A stretch of DNA of 64,000 nucleotides. Source: Thiodiazotropha sp040506705 (GTDB taxonomy: Bacteria > Pseudomonadota > Gammaproteobacteria > Chromatiales > Chromatiaceae). The position numbers and the translations under genes are program-made. A model generated the notes under the pieces. It did not search any database, was not told where the DNA came from, and saw nothing but the letters and a program-made list of their open reading frames with translations. Below are positions 6,945 through 16,626 of the stretch, piece by piece. The DNA is taken from contig JBEVWG010000004.1 in assembly GCA_040506705.1 (NCBI GenBank), positions 29,265-93,264 of the forward strand, in the 5' to 3' direction. Numbering within the stretch: the stretch's first letter is position 1; each line of letters begins with the position of its first letter.

Positions 6945-9794
6945 ATGATTACTGATTACCATGCCAAGATTTTCGCTCATGAATTGAGTAAGCGGTATTC
7001 CGTGGCGGATGCCGAAAAGCTGGCGGGTACGTTGTTCGATGCTCAAGTTGATTTGAACCCACATCAGGTCGAAGCTGCTCTGTTTGCCTTCAAATCGCCT
7101 CTGTCAAAAGGGGCGATTCTCGCGGACGAAGTTGGTTTGGGTAAAACCATTGAGGCCGGTCTTGTGTTGGCGCAAAAATGGACCGAACGGAAGCGACGCA
7201 TCCTGATTATCACGCCTGCTAACCTCCGCAAACAATGGTCACAGGAGATCGAGGAAAAATTCTTCCTGCCTACGATGATCCTGGAAGCCAGGAACTACAA
7301 CAAGATGATCAAGGATGGCAAACGACATCCTTTCGAGCAAAAAGTGCTGGTGATCTGCTCCTTCCAGTTCGCCGCTCGCCATGCTGAGGAGCTCATGGTC
7401 ACGCCATGGGATTTGGCGGTGATTGATGAAGCTCATCGGCTTCGTAATGTCTACCGGCCGGACAACAAAATTGGCAAAGCGCTCAAGGGGGCGCTCGCCA
7501 ACACCCCCAAGGTGCTGTTGACTGCCACACCGCTGCAAAACTCCCTGATGGAGCTTTATGGACTCGTTAGCATCATTGACGATTACACCTTTGGGGATGC
7601 CAAGAGTTTTCGAACTCAGTACGCTCGTCTTACCGGTGAATCTCTATTCAACGAACTAAAAGGTCGCCTTGCGCCGGTATGCCAGCGCACACTGCGTCGG
7701 CAAGTGCTCGAATACATCCGCTATACCAACCGCATACCCGTTACGCAGGAATTCGTCCCAACCGATGACGAACAGGCACTCTACGACATGGTATCCGATT
7801 ATCTGCGTCGTCCCAGCCTGCAAGCCCTGCCGTCCGGCCAGCGTACACTCATGACGCTTATCATGCGCAAGCTGCTGGCATCGTCCACCTTTGCTATCGC
7901 CGGCGCTCTGGATTCGTTGGCGCGAAAGCTCGAACGGCAGCTTAAGGAAGACAAAGATCTGAAGTCGCGTCTCGAAGAAGAGATCGCTGAAGACTACGAA
8001 GAATTCGACGAGGTTGCAGATGAGTGGTCCGATGAGGATGCCGAACGTGAACTGCTTACGGAAACTGACATAGAAGCGATCAAGTTCGAGATCGATGATC
8101 TACGCACCTTCCGTGACCTCGCCGTTACCATTACCGAAAACGCCAAGGGGCAGACCTTGCTTGGCGCTTTGAACGTCGGTTTTGCTAAAGCTGCAGAGCT
8201 TGGCGGTCCGGAAAAGACCATCATCTTTACCGAGTCCCGCCGCACACAGGACTACCTGGTGCGCTTGCTCTCAGAGAATGGCTACGACGACAAGCTCGTA
8301 CTGTTCAACGGATCCAATAACGACCCACAATCAAAAGAGATCTACAACACCTGGCGTGAGGTCAACAAAGGCAGCGACAAAATAACCGGCTCACGCACCG
8401 CAGATATACGTGCTGCTTTGGTGGATTACTTCCGTGAGAAGGCATCTATCATGATCGCCACCGAAGCCGCAGCGGAAGGTATCAACCTGCAATTCTGTTC
8501 CATGGTGGTCAACTACGATTTACCCTGGAATCCACAGCGTATAGAACAGCGCATTGGCCGTTGCCACCGGTACGGCCAGAAATACGATGTGGTAGTGGTT
8601 AACTTCCTCAACAAGAATAACGCAGCCGATCAGCGTGTATATGAACTGCTGGCAGAGAAGTTCCAGCTCTTTTCCGGTGTGTTCGGGGCCAGTGACGAAG
8701 TACTGGGAGCCGTTGAGTCCGGTGTCGAGTTCGAGAAACGTATTGTCGCCATCTACCAGAACTGTCGAACCACCGAGGAGATCGAAGAAGAATTCGAACG
8801 CTTGCAAACGGAAATGGATAGTCAGATCAACGCTTCCATGGAGGATACACGGCAAAAGCTGTTGGAGAATTTCGACGCGGAAGTGCATGACCGTCTCAAA
8901 GTGAATCTTAGCAAAAGTAAAGAGTATCTCGATCGCTATGAACGCATGCTCTGGTCGATGACGCGTCATGAACTGTCTGAGCATGCGACGTTCGATGACG
9001 CCTACCTGACCTTTACCCTTAACACACAACCGGATGGCGTCACTGTGCCAATCGGCGGCTATCACCTGTCCAAAACCAGCCTTGATGGTCACCGGTACCG
9101 CATCGGTCACGCGCTCGCCCAGCATGTTCTCGGCATTGCAGGCTCACGCAAACTCAACGGCGCAGAATTGATCTTTGACTATTCAGCATGGCCTCTGAAA
9201 GCGGTGAGCGTGGAGCCGTATGTAGGTAAGTCCGGCACAATGACTGTACAAAAGCTCTCTGTCAGAGGCGCTGACGACCAGGACCATATCATTATTGCCG
9301 CCATCACCGACGACGGCGAGCGATTAAAACACAAGGCTGCCATTCGGCTTTTTGAACTGCCATCGAAGATGAATAGTCAGGCAGATCTGGCCGCGCCTGC
9401 TTCTGTAAAGCGAATCGTTGAAAACGAACGCAAGATCATCCTGGATGAGCTTGCCGCGCGCCAGGCCGCATGGTTCGACGACGAAATGGACAAGCTCGAC
9501 AACTGGGCGGAGGACAAGCGCGCCGGTCTCAAGGCGGATTTGAGAGAGCTGGATGACTAGATCAAGACACTGAAAAAGGAAATTCGGCAGACAGGTAATT
9601 TGCCTGACAAGCTTGCTCTCCAGAAGAAGATGCGTCCACTCGAGCAAAAACGGGATGAAGCGTGGCGAGCCTACGACGCTGCCGCCAAAGAGATTGAAAT
9701 CCAGAAGGACAGGATACTGGATCAGGTGGAGACGCGGCTCGGGCAAGAGGTTACCGAAGAAGAACTGTTCACCATCAGATTCAGGGTCAATTGA
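6945..9794 (+). pseudogene. SNF2-family DEAD/DEAH helicase with in-frame amber codon
   Basis: A large superfamily 2 ATPase. Visible motifs: Walker A in DEVGLGKTIEAG (about residue 60), DEAH box in VIDEAHRLRN (about 160), LTATPLQNS (about 191), TEAAAEGINLQ and RIGRCHRYGQ (about 540), with an acidic insert near residues 345-380. Translation stops at TAG 9558-9560 (871 residues). The same frame continues without another stop to TGA 9794 and encodes a convincing charged coiled-coil tail ending LFTIRFRVN, typical of the C terminus of this family. The likely ancestral codon is GAG. The core ATPase is intact, so a truncated protein could still be made. In related islands this helicase accompanies a Mod/Res methylase-nuclease pair, as here. 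Confidence 0.85.
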
Positions 9795-9861
9795 GTGAGA
9801 CAGGGAGTGCTGTGGGGCAGTGGGGCGCCAGGAGTCCGCGAACTAGATCAAGGAGAACAAT

Positions 9862-9894
9862 ATGTTACGAGAATCCAGGCCGGAACTCAGCTGA
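9862..9894 (+). other. Strong ribosome site with abortive 10-codon reading frame
   Basis: AAGGAG (9850-9855) stands 6 bases before an ATG, but the frame ends after 10 codons (MLRESRPELS). The arrangement looks like the vestigial start of a gene lost when the toxin-antitoxin and DUF262 genes came to lie here. A short leader peptide is an alternative. Confidence 0.3.
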
Positions 9895-9963
9895 CGACAA
9901 CCATGCCGGCGGTGGCGCCAGATTTGGCAAAATAGTAATGGATATATAGACAAAAATGTATTA

Positions 9964-9974
9964 ACCTAATAGGT
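9964..9974. promoter_or_regulatory. ACCTA-A-TAGGT palindrome, likely HigA operator
   Basis: A short near-perfect palindrome lies 10 bp upstream of the TTG start of the HigB-like toxin. Toxin-antitoxin operons of this class are usually repressed by their HTH antitoxin at such sites. The assignment rests on position and symmetry only. Confidence 0.4.
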
Positions 9975-9983
9975 AAGTAAAAA

Positions 9984-10331
9984 TTGATTGATATCGATTT
10001 TGCCAGCAAGAAGCTGCAAAAGCAATTTAACGAAGAAAAGACGATGCTCAAGGCCTTCGGGCAGCAGCGCGCAAAGCGAATCAAGGTGGTGATGACGGCA
10101 TTACGGGCAGCCCCAAACCTGGGTGTATTTGCACCGCCCTACAGTCCACCACACCGGTGCCACGAACTGACGGGCAAGCGCAAAGGCACGCTCAGCCTGG
10201 ATCTGGACGGCCCGTACCGTCTGATCGTCCAGCCGTTACACAACCCGCTACCGGTGCGGCCGGAAGGTGGGCTGGATTGGCACCGTATTACAGCCATCAA
10301 GATATTAGGCATTGAGGACACCCATGGATAA
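9984..10331 (+). CDS. HigB/RelE-type toxin (plasmid maintenance killer family)
   Basis: The 115-residue product has the HigB 'killer' fold pattern: an N-terminal IDFASKKLQKQFNEE helix, a middle stretch with ELTGKRKGTLSLDLDGPYRL, and a C-terminal ITAIKILGIEDTH strand. Proteins of this family are ribosome-dependent mRNA interferases. The start is TTG 9984. The 3' end overlaps the downstream antitoxin start by 8 bases, the usual toxin-first HigBA order. The body is slightly longer than typical because of a proline-rich insert around LHNPLPVRPEGG. It lies between the SNF2 helicase and the DUF262 gene, on the same strand. Confidence 0.85.
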   Translation: MIDIDFASKKLQKQFNEEKTMLKAFGQQRAKRIKVVMTALRAAPNLGVFAPPYSPPHRCHELTGKRKGTLSLDLDGPYRLIVQPLHNPLPVRPEGGLDWHRITAIKILGIEDTHG

Positions 10332-11424
10332 CGCAGCTATCAACCACTACACGCCTGACTATACAGTCACTCCCGGCGAGGTGCTGGGCTACGAGCTCGA
10401 ACTGCGTAACATGAGTCGAACCGAACTGGCCAAGCGCACGGGCTTAAGCGAAAAGCACATCATTGCCATCCTCAAGGGCAAGGGCACGGTCATTATCACG
10501 CCTGAAACCGCCATCAAGCTGGAGCGTGCCCTGGGTATGCCAGTCGAGTACTGGCTCAATCTGGAGGCCCACTACCAGGAGACCCGCGCGCGGTTGGCGG
10601 AAGAGGTTCAGCTGGAAAAAGACCTCGGCTGGCTCAAACGTATACCCGTCAATGCTATGGTAAAAATGGGATGGCTAAAAAAGCATAAGGACAAAAAGCA
10701 GCAGCTCGATGAAGTGCTGCGCTTCTTCGGTATTGCCAGCGTGGAACAGTGGGATGATATCTGGCCCAACGTGGCCGTCGCCTACCGTCAGCACAACAAG
10801 CACGAAATCTTCCCGGAGGCGGTTTCCGCCTGGCTGCGCCAGGGTGAACTGGAAGCCACAAACATCGCGTGCCAGCCATATGACAAACCCGCATTTCGGC
10901 AGGCGCTGGATGATATCCGCGCCCTCACGGCCGAAACCGATCCCGCGCATTTTGTTCCCGCCTTGCAGCAGCGTTGTGCCCAGGCCGGCGTCGCCGTAGT
11001 GTTTATTCCATGTCTGCCCAAGACCGGCGTCAGCGGAGCAACTCGCTGGGTTAGTTCCGACAAGGCCATTATCCAGCTCAGCCTGCGCTACAAAACCAAC
11101 GATCATCTCTGGTTCACTTTCTTCCATGAAGCCGGGCATATCCTCTTACACGGCAAGAAGGAGCTGTTTATTGAAGGTACGAACGGTATGGATGGTGAGA
11201 AGGAAGAACAAGCCAATCTCTTCGCCGAGCAGGAGCTGCTACCGAGAAAGGCCTTCAACAATTTCGCTACACAAGCGCCGTTCAGTAAAGCGGCTATCTG
11301 CCAATTTGCACAGGAAGTGGGTATTGCTCCCGGGATTGTGGTTGGGCAATTGCAACACAAAAGACTGCTGCCGCCGACGCATTGCAACGATTTGAAGGTC
11401 AGGTATCAATGGAGTCACGAGTAG
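10324..11424 (+). CDS. HigA-type antitoxin fused to ImmA/IrrE metallopeptidase domain
   Basis: About 366 residues. An N-terminal XRE helix-turn-helix (about residues 20-75; MSRTELAKRTGLSEKHI) follows the HigA pattern GEVLGYELELRNMS. The C-terminal half is an ImmA/IrrE (DUF955) peptidase-like domain with the zinc motif FFHEAGHILLH and a downstream EEQANLFAEQELL helix supplying the third ligand. The fused domain may make the antitoxin responsive to proteolysis. ATG 10324 was chosen over TTG 10312. It overlaps the toxin gene. Its role is to bind and repress the HigB-like toxin and autoregulate; a second role as an anti-repressor switch in the island is speculation. Confidence 0.87.
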   Translation: MDNAAINHYTPDYTVTPGEVLGYELELRNMSRTELAKRTGLSEKHIIAILKGKGTVIITPETAIKLERALGMPVEYWLNLEAHYQETRARLAEEVQLEKDLGWLKRIPVNAMVKMGWLKKHKDKKQQLDEVLRFFGIASVEQWDDIWPNVAVAYRQHNKHEIFPEAVSAWLRQGELEATNIACQPYDKPAFRQALDDIRALTAETDPAHFVPALQQRCAQAGVAVVFIPCLPKTGVSGATRWVSSDKAIIQLSLRYKTNDHLWFTFFHEAGHILLHGKKELFIEGTNGMDGEKEEQANLFAEQELLPRKAFNNFATQAPFSKAAICQFAQEVGIAPGIVVGQLQHKRLLPPTHCNDLKVRYQWSHE

Positions 11425-11473
11425 TGGCCAATAGTGGGAACAGTCCTGAAATGAAATGGATGAGCAATAACGA

Positions 11474-13588
11474 ATGAAAGCAACTGAGGCAAAGCTACTC
11501 GATTTTCTGAAGAAATCACCACAGTTTGTGATTCCTATCTATCAGCGCACCTATTCCTGGACGGAAAAGGAAGTGCGGCAACTTTGGGATGATATCCTTC
11601 GCGCAGGGCAGAGCGATGATATCTCGGCCCATTTCATTGGTTCGGTCGTGTATGTGGAAAAGGGTCTTTATTCAATATCAGCCCAGTCACCGTTGTTGGT
11701 TATCGATGGTCAGCAACGTCTTACAACAGTCAGTCTGTTGATCGCTGCATTGGCGTCTGCGATCGGCGAAGGAGAGCCGATAGAAGGTTTTTCTCCCCGG
11801 AAACTGCGCAATTACTATTTGCTGAATCCAGAAGAGGAGGGAGGGCGGCACTTCAAGCTGATCCTTTCCCAAACAGACAAGGCCTCTCTGATTTCGATCC
11901 TCAAGGATGCACCGCAGCCAAAGGAACATTCAATCCGCATCACGGAGAACCTGAAGCTTTTCCAGGAATTGTTAGCTGAACAGAAAGAGAATCTGGAAAC
12001 CGTCTGTAAGGGCATCGCCAAGTTGATGGTTGTCGATATATCGCTCGATCGCGATCAGGATAACCCACAACTCATTTTCGAGAGTATGAACTCCACGGGC
12101 CGAGAACTCAGCCAGGCCGACCTGATTCGCAATTTCATACTCATGGGCCTGGAGCCCGAGCTACAGACCCAGCTCTACGAAAGTTATTGGCGACCGATGG
12201 AGCTGGCCTTTGGACAGGAAGCCTACACGACTCACTTCGACGGCTTTATGCGGCATTACCTGACGGTCAGGACTGGCGAGATTCCCAAAATGGGCGAGGT
12301 CTATGACGCGTTCAAAAAACATGCACGGTCATCCAGCGTCTCCAATGCGGGTGTGGAATCCCTGGTTGCGGAGTTGCATGCCTATGCCGGACACTTCTGT
12401 GCCATGGCACTGGGCACTGAAGAGGATTCGGGGCTCAATCGTGCCTTTCATGACCTGCGGGAACTCAAGGTCGATGTCGCCTATCCATTGCTGCTCGAGC
12501 TGTATCACGACTATCAAAGCCAGATTCTTTCCAGAGAAGACTTCCTTAAGGCGGTACGCGCAATAGAAAGTTACGTCTTCCGTCGTGCGGTCTGTGCCAT
12601 ACCGACCAATTCCATGAATAAGACGTTCGCCAATATCGGCAAGACGCTAAAGAAGGATCGCTATCTGGAAAGCCTGGAAGCCGCCTTTCTGTTACTGCCG
12701 TCCTATCGCCGTTTTCCGAAGGACGATGAATTCAAACGTGAACTCAAGATCAAAGATCTCTATAACTTCCGTAGCCGGAGTTACTGGTTACGAAGGCTGG
12801 AAAATCACGGGCGCAAAGAGCGCGTGCCAGTCGATGAATATACGATAGAACACATACTGCCCCAGTGTGATAACGATCCTGAAAAAGTACCCGCCGTGTG
12901 GCGAGAGGAACTCGGTGAAGACTGGGAAAACGTCTGGGAGACCTACCGGCATACGCTCGGTAACCTGACCCTGACCGGTTATAACTCGGAATACTCTAAC
13001 CGCAGCTTTGCCGAGAAGTGCAATATGGAAGGCGGCTTTGCCCAGAGTCCATTGCGCCTGAACAAGAACCTGGGGGCGGAAGGAAGCTGGAATAAGGACT
13101 CCATTGAGGGACGGGCCGCCTACCTTGCGGCCCAGGCAGTTTCAGTATGGCAGGCCCCAGCGCTGGATGCAGAACTACTGGCTGCCTACAAGCCGTCACC
13201 GGCGATCACGTCGGCCAGCTACACCATTGAGGACCATCCACACCTGGCTTCAGGTTCAATGCGTGACCTGTTTGATGCATTCCGTAAACAGGTGTTGGCG
13301 CTTGATCCGGTCGTGTCAGAGGAGTTTCTAAAACTCTACGTGGCCTACAAGGCAGAAACTAATTTTGTGGATGTCGTGCCCCAGGCCAAACGCCTGCGTC
13401 TTTCACTGAATATGCCATTCCCCGATATCGACGACCCCAAAGGCCTGTGCAAAGACGTCACTGGTCTGGGGCGCTGGGGCAATGGCGACGTGGAGGTGGG
13501 ACTGTCGACTCTCGACGAACTGCCCTATGTGCTGGGCCTGGTACGACAATCCTTTGAAAAACAGATGGGTAATGGCACAGATGAGTAG
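11474..13588 (+). CDS. DUF262-DUF1524 protein (GmrSD-like nuclease)
   Basis: 704 residues. The DUF262 (ParB-like NTPase/nickase) domain is at the N terminus with FVIPIYQRTYSWTEKEVRQL (about residue 16) and DGQQRLTTVS (about residue 77). The DUF1524 HNH nuclease domain is at about residues 455-515 with EHILPQ and HTLGNLTLTGYN. This single-chain arrangement equals GmrS+GmrD, the type IV restriction enzyme that cuts glucosylated hydroxymethylcytosine DNA; related proteins also restrict by other modification cues. The last 150 residues are an extra C-terminal domain of unknown role. It follows the HigBA pair by 50 bp and precedes the methylase by 43 bp. Modified-phage DNA is a likely but unproven target. 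Confidence 0.88.
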   Translation: MKATEAKLLDFLKKSPQFVIPIYQRTYSWTEKEVRQLWDDILRAGQSDDISAHFIGSVVYVEKGLYSISAQSPLLVIDGQQRLTTVSLLIAALASAIGEGEPIEGFSPRKLRNYYLLNPEEEGGRHFKLILSQTDKASLISILKDAPQPKEHSIRITENLKLFQELLAEQKENLETVCKGIAKLMVVDISLDRDQDNPQLIFESMNSTGRELSQADLIRNFILMGLEPELQTQLYESYWRPMELAFGQEAYTTHFDGFMRHYLTVRTGEIPKMGEVYDAFKKHARSSSVSNAGVESLVAELHAYAGHFCAMALGTEEDSGLNRAFHDLRELKVDVAYPLLLELYHDYQSQILSREDFLKAVRAIESYVFRRAVCAIPTNSMNKTFANIGKTLKKDRYLESLEAAFLLLPSYRRFPKDDEFKRELKIKDLYNFRSRSYWLRRLENHGRKERVPVDEYTIEHILPQCDNDPEKVPAVWREELGEDWENVWETYRHTLGNLTLTGYNSEYSNRSFAEKCNMEGGFAQSPLRLNKNLGAEGSWNKDSIEGRAAYLAAQAVSVWQAPALDAELLAAYKPSPAITSASYTIEDHPHLASGSMRDLFDAFRKQVLALDPVVSEEFLKLYVAYKAETNFVDVVPQAKRLRLSLNMPFPDIDDPKGLCKDVTGLGRWGNGDVEVGLSTLDELPYVLGLVRQSFEKQMGNGTDE

Positions 13589-13631
13589 TCTGTCGATTGC
13601 CAAAAGAGAAAACAAAAGTGGATAACTCACT

Positions 13632-15584
13632 ATGACTGATAGCGTGAAACCGGCCGACCAGGAAAAGATGGATGGCACATCACTCGATATTGCAGAACAA
13701 AGGCGCCGTGAACTCGAGCTGCTGTTACCCGGTGTGTTCACCGAGACCACTGGCCCGGACGGGCAGCCGGTAGAGACCATCGATTTCGAGCGCCTCAAGG
13801 CCGAACTCGGTACCTTCAGCGATGTGTACGAAGGCCGACGCGAACGCTACGGCATGGAATGGCCGGGCAAGCGTGACTGCATGAAGCTGATCCAGGAACC
13901 CTCCCGCGCCACGCTCAAGCCCTGCCGCGAGGAGTCGGTGGATTTCGATACCACCCAGAATCTGTTCATTGAAGGCGATAACCTTGAAGTGCTCAAGCTC
14001 CTGCAGAAGAGTTACTACGGTAAGGTGAAGATGATCTATATCGATCCGCCGTATAACACGGGAAAGGAGTTTATCTATCCCGATAAATACAGCGAGTCAT
14101 TGGAAACCTATCTGGCCTATGCCGGGTTGGTGGATGACGAGGGTAAGAAATTCTCGACCAATACGGCTGCTGAAGGGCGTTTTCATACCAAGTGGCTCAA
14201 TATGATGTATTCGCGGCTCTACCTCGCCCGTAATTTGATGCGGGAAGACGGGGTGATATTTATCTCCATTGATGACAATGAAGTAGAAAACCTTCGTCGA
14301 ATGTGCGATGAGATATTTGGCGAAGAAAACTTTATGTGTACTTTTGCATGGCAGAAGCGTTATTCACCCCCGCCTGACACGGCTGATGTTGGCTACGAGC
14401 ATGAGTCAATAGTTATGTATAGGCGCTCACCTGAATTCAAAGCTAATCTTTTGCCGCTTACTGAAGAGCAACGGGCACGATATAAAAACCCAGATGATGA
14501 CCCAAGAGGGCTATGGAAGGCTATGGATTATACATGCCGATATACGTCAGATGAGCGACCAAACCTTTATTACCCCATTGTTAATCCTAATACTGGCGAG
14601 GAAATATGGCCAAATAAAACTCGTGTTTGGGCTATGTCACGCGAAGTTACAGAAAAGAATTTAGATGAAAATAGAATTTGGTGGGGTGCTAATGGGAGTA
14701 ATTCAACGCCGGCGCTGAAGAACTTTTTAACGGAAATAAAACAAGGGCGAACCCCTAGTTCACTATTGCTTCATCAAGATGTTGGACATACAGACGAGGC
14801 TTCTAAGGAGTTCAGAGCGCTAATACCAGAAGTGAAATTTACATCAAAACCTACGAGATTGATAAAGCATCTTTTTGAATTGTCATTGGATGAAGATGAC
14901 CTGGTATTGGATTTTTTTGCTGGCTCATGTACGTCATCAGATGCGCTATATCAGCGTATAACAGAAAATGGTAGCAATAACAGTTATATCGTTGTGCAGC
15001 TTCCTGAGCCTTGTGGAGAGAAAACTGATGCTTTCCAAGCAGGATATAAAACTGTCTCAGAAATTGGCAAGGAGCGTATACGTAGGGCTTCCCAAAAAAT
15101 ACGTCATAAACATGAAGGCCAACTAGATTTGGATGGAAAGGATGAATTGGATCTCGGTTTCAAAGTCCTCAAGCTGGATCAGTCCAACTTCAAACCATGG
15201 CAGGCTCCTAGCGAAGAATTGAGCGCAGATCATCTCAGCCAGCAACTGGCGCTGCACACTGATCATATCGACCCCGAAGCCAGCCAGGAAGATATCCTCT
15301 ACGAACTGCTGATCAAGGCTGGCTTCGTGCCCACCGAAAAGATCGAGACCCTCGATCTGGCAGGAAGGCAGGTTTTCTCCATTGCCGAAGGCGCGTTGCT
15401 GATCTGTCTTGAAGAAGAACTTACAAGCGAAATGATCGATGCAGTTGCTGACCTTGAGCCCATGCAATTCATCTGCCTAGACAAGGGCTTTAAAGGCAAC
15501 GACCAGCTCAAGGCCAACGCGGTACAGACCTTCAAATCCCGTTCTCAGGGTGCCGAGACCGAGATGGTCTTTAAGGTGGTCTGA
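13632..15584 (+). CDS. Type III-like adenine DNA methyltransferase (Mod)
   Basis: 650 residues. The catalytic motif IV is IDPPYNTGKEF (about residue 137) and the AdoMet motif I appears later as DFFAGSCTSSDA (about residue 430), giving the beta-class order typical of type III Mod and N6-adenine methylation. Motif I carries Cys where Gly is commoner. The segment from about 14320 to 15125, which spans target recognition and motif I, is clearly richer in A+T than both flanks. This suggests import of a new specificity segment by recombination. The stop overlaps the RhuM start region by one base spacing, and Res follows, so Mod and Res are in one operon. Confidence 0.92.
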   Translation: MTDSVKPADQEKMDGTSLDIAEQRRRELELLLPGVFTETTGPDGQPVETIDFERLKAELGTFSDVYEGRRERYGMEWPGKRDCMKLIQEPSRATLKPCREESVDFDTTQNLFIEGDNLEVLKLLQKSYYGKVKMIYIDPPYNTGKEFIYPDKYSESLETYLAYAGLVDDEGKKFSTNTAAEGRFHTKWLNMMYSRLYLARNLMREDGVIFISIDDNEVENLRRMCDEIFGEENFMCTFAWQKRYSPPPDTADVGYEHESIVMYRRSPEFKANLLPLTEEQRARYKNPDDDPRGLWKAMDYTCRYTSDERPNLYYPIVNPNTGEEIWPNKTRVWAMSREVTEKNLDENRIWWGANGSNSTPALKNFLTEIKQGRTPSSLLLHQDVGHTDEASKEFRALIPEVKFTSKPTRLIKHLFELSLDEDDLVLDFFAGSCTSSDALYQRITENGSNNSYIVVQLPEPCGEKTDAFQAGYKTVSEIGKERIRRASQKIRHKHEGQLDLDGKDELDLGFKVLKLDQSNFKPWQAPSEELSADHLSQQLALHTDHIDPEASQEDILYELLIKAGFVPTEKIETLDLAGRQVFSIAEGALLICLEEELTSEMIDAVADLEPMQFICLDKGFKGNDQLKANAVQTFKSRSQGAETEMVFKVV

Positions 15585-15585
15585 G

Positions 15586-16626
15586 ATGAAGGATTCTGAC
15601 GTCGGGCAAGTGCTGATCTACCAGTCCGAATCCGGTCAGACCCGGCTGGAGGTGCGTCTGTCGGGGGAGACGGTCTGGTTGACTCAGGCGCAGATGGCGG
15701 AATTGTTTCAGACTTCGGCGGACAATATCAGTTTGCACCTGAAAAATATCTTTGAAGACAACGAGTTGGAAGAGGTGGCAACTGCCGAGGATTTCTCGGT
15801 AGTTCGACTGGAGGGGGTGAGACAGGTACGCCGCAATCTGAAGCACTACAACCTGGATGCCATTATTTCAGTGGGTTATCGGGTGAAATCCCATACCGCC
15901 ACCCGTTTTCGCCAGTGGGCGACCCGGCAACTCAAGGAGTACATCGTCAAGGGCTTTGCGATGGATGATGAGCGCCTGAAAAATCCCGATCAGCCGTTCG
16001 ATTACTTCGATGAATTGCTGCGTCGCATCCAGGATATCCGTACCTCGGAGAAGCGCTTCTACCGCAAGATCACCGATATCTACGCCACCAGCGTGGATTA
16101 CGACCCGACCCAGGATATCAGCATCGACTTTTTCAAGACGGTACAAAACAAGATGCACTGGGCCATTCACGGCCATACCGCAGCCGAGTTGATTCAACAA
16201 CGTGCCGATAGCGACAAACCCAACATGGGCCTGAGCAACTGGCGCGGCGATAAGGTGCGCAAACAGGATGTGGCCATTGCAAAAAATTATCTGAACGAGG
16301 AAGAGCTTAGCGCACTGAATAACCTGGTGGAACAGTATCTGGTGTTTGCCGAAGGCCAGGCCATGCGGCGTATTCCGATGCATATGGGCGACTGGATCGA
16401 AAAACTGAATGGTTTTCTGACATTGAATGACCGGGATATTCTGGATAACGCAGGCAAAGTATCCCATGAAATGGCCAAATCACTGGCAGAGCGTGAGTAC
16501 GACAAGTTTCATCAACAACGCTTGCATGATGAAGCGGTTAAGGCCGAAGGTGAAGATATCGTGCTGTTGGAAAAGCTGGAGCATCAGTTACTGCAGCGCA
16601 CATCTGAAAAAAAGAGGGACAAGTAG
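15586..16626 (+). CDS. RhuM family protein
   Basis: 346 residues with the RhuM pattern throughout: VWLTQAQMAELFQTSADNIS near the N terminus, LKHYNLDAIISVGYRV, RFRQWATRQLKEYIVKGF and a long C-terminal helical half. The N terminus is a winged-helix-like DNA-binding region. RhuM was named for a Salmonella virulence-associated gene, and its molecular function is unknown; homologues are often found inside restriction-modification operons, as here between mod and res. ATG 15586 follows the mod stop by one base, and the stop of rhuM abuts the res ATG, so translation is coupled. A toxin/abortive role has been suggested by context only. Confidence 0.87.
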   Translation: MKDSDVGQVLIYQSESGQTRLEVRLSGETVWLTQAQMAELFQTSADNISLHLKNIFEDNELEEVATAEDFSVVRLEGVRQVRRNLKHYNLDAIISVGYRVKSHTATRFRQWATRQLKEYIVKGFAMDDERLKNPDQPFDYFDELLRRIQDIRTSEKRFYRKITDIYATSVDYDPTQDISIDFFKTVQNKMHWAIHGHTAAELIQQRADSDKPNMGLSNWRGDKVRKQDVAIAKNYLNEEELSALNNLVEQYLVFAEGQAMRRIPMHMGDWIEKLNGFLTLNDRDILDNAGKVSHEMAKSLAEREYDKFHQQRLHDEAVKAEGEDIVLLEKLEHQLLQRTSEKKRDK

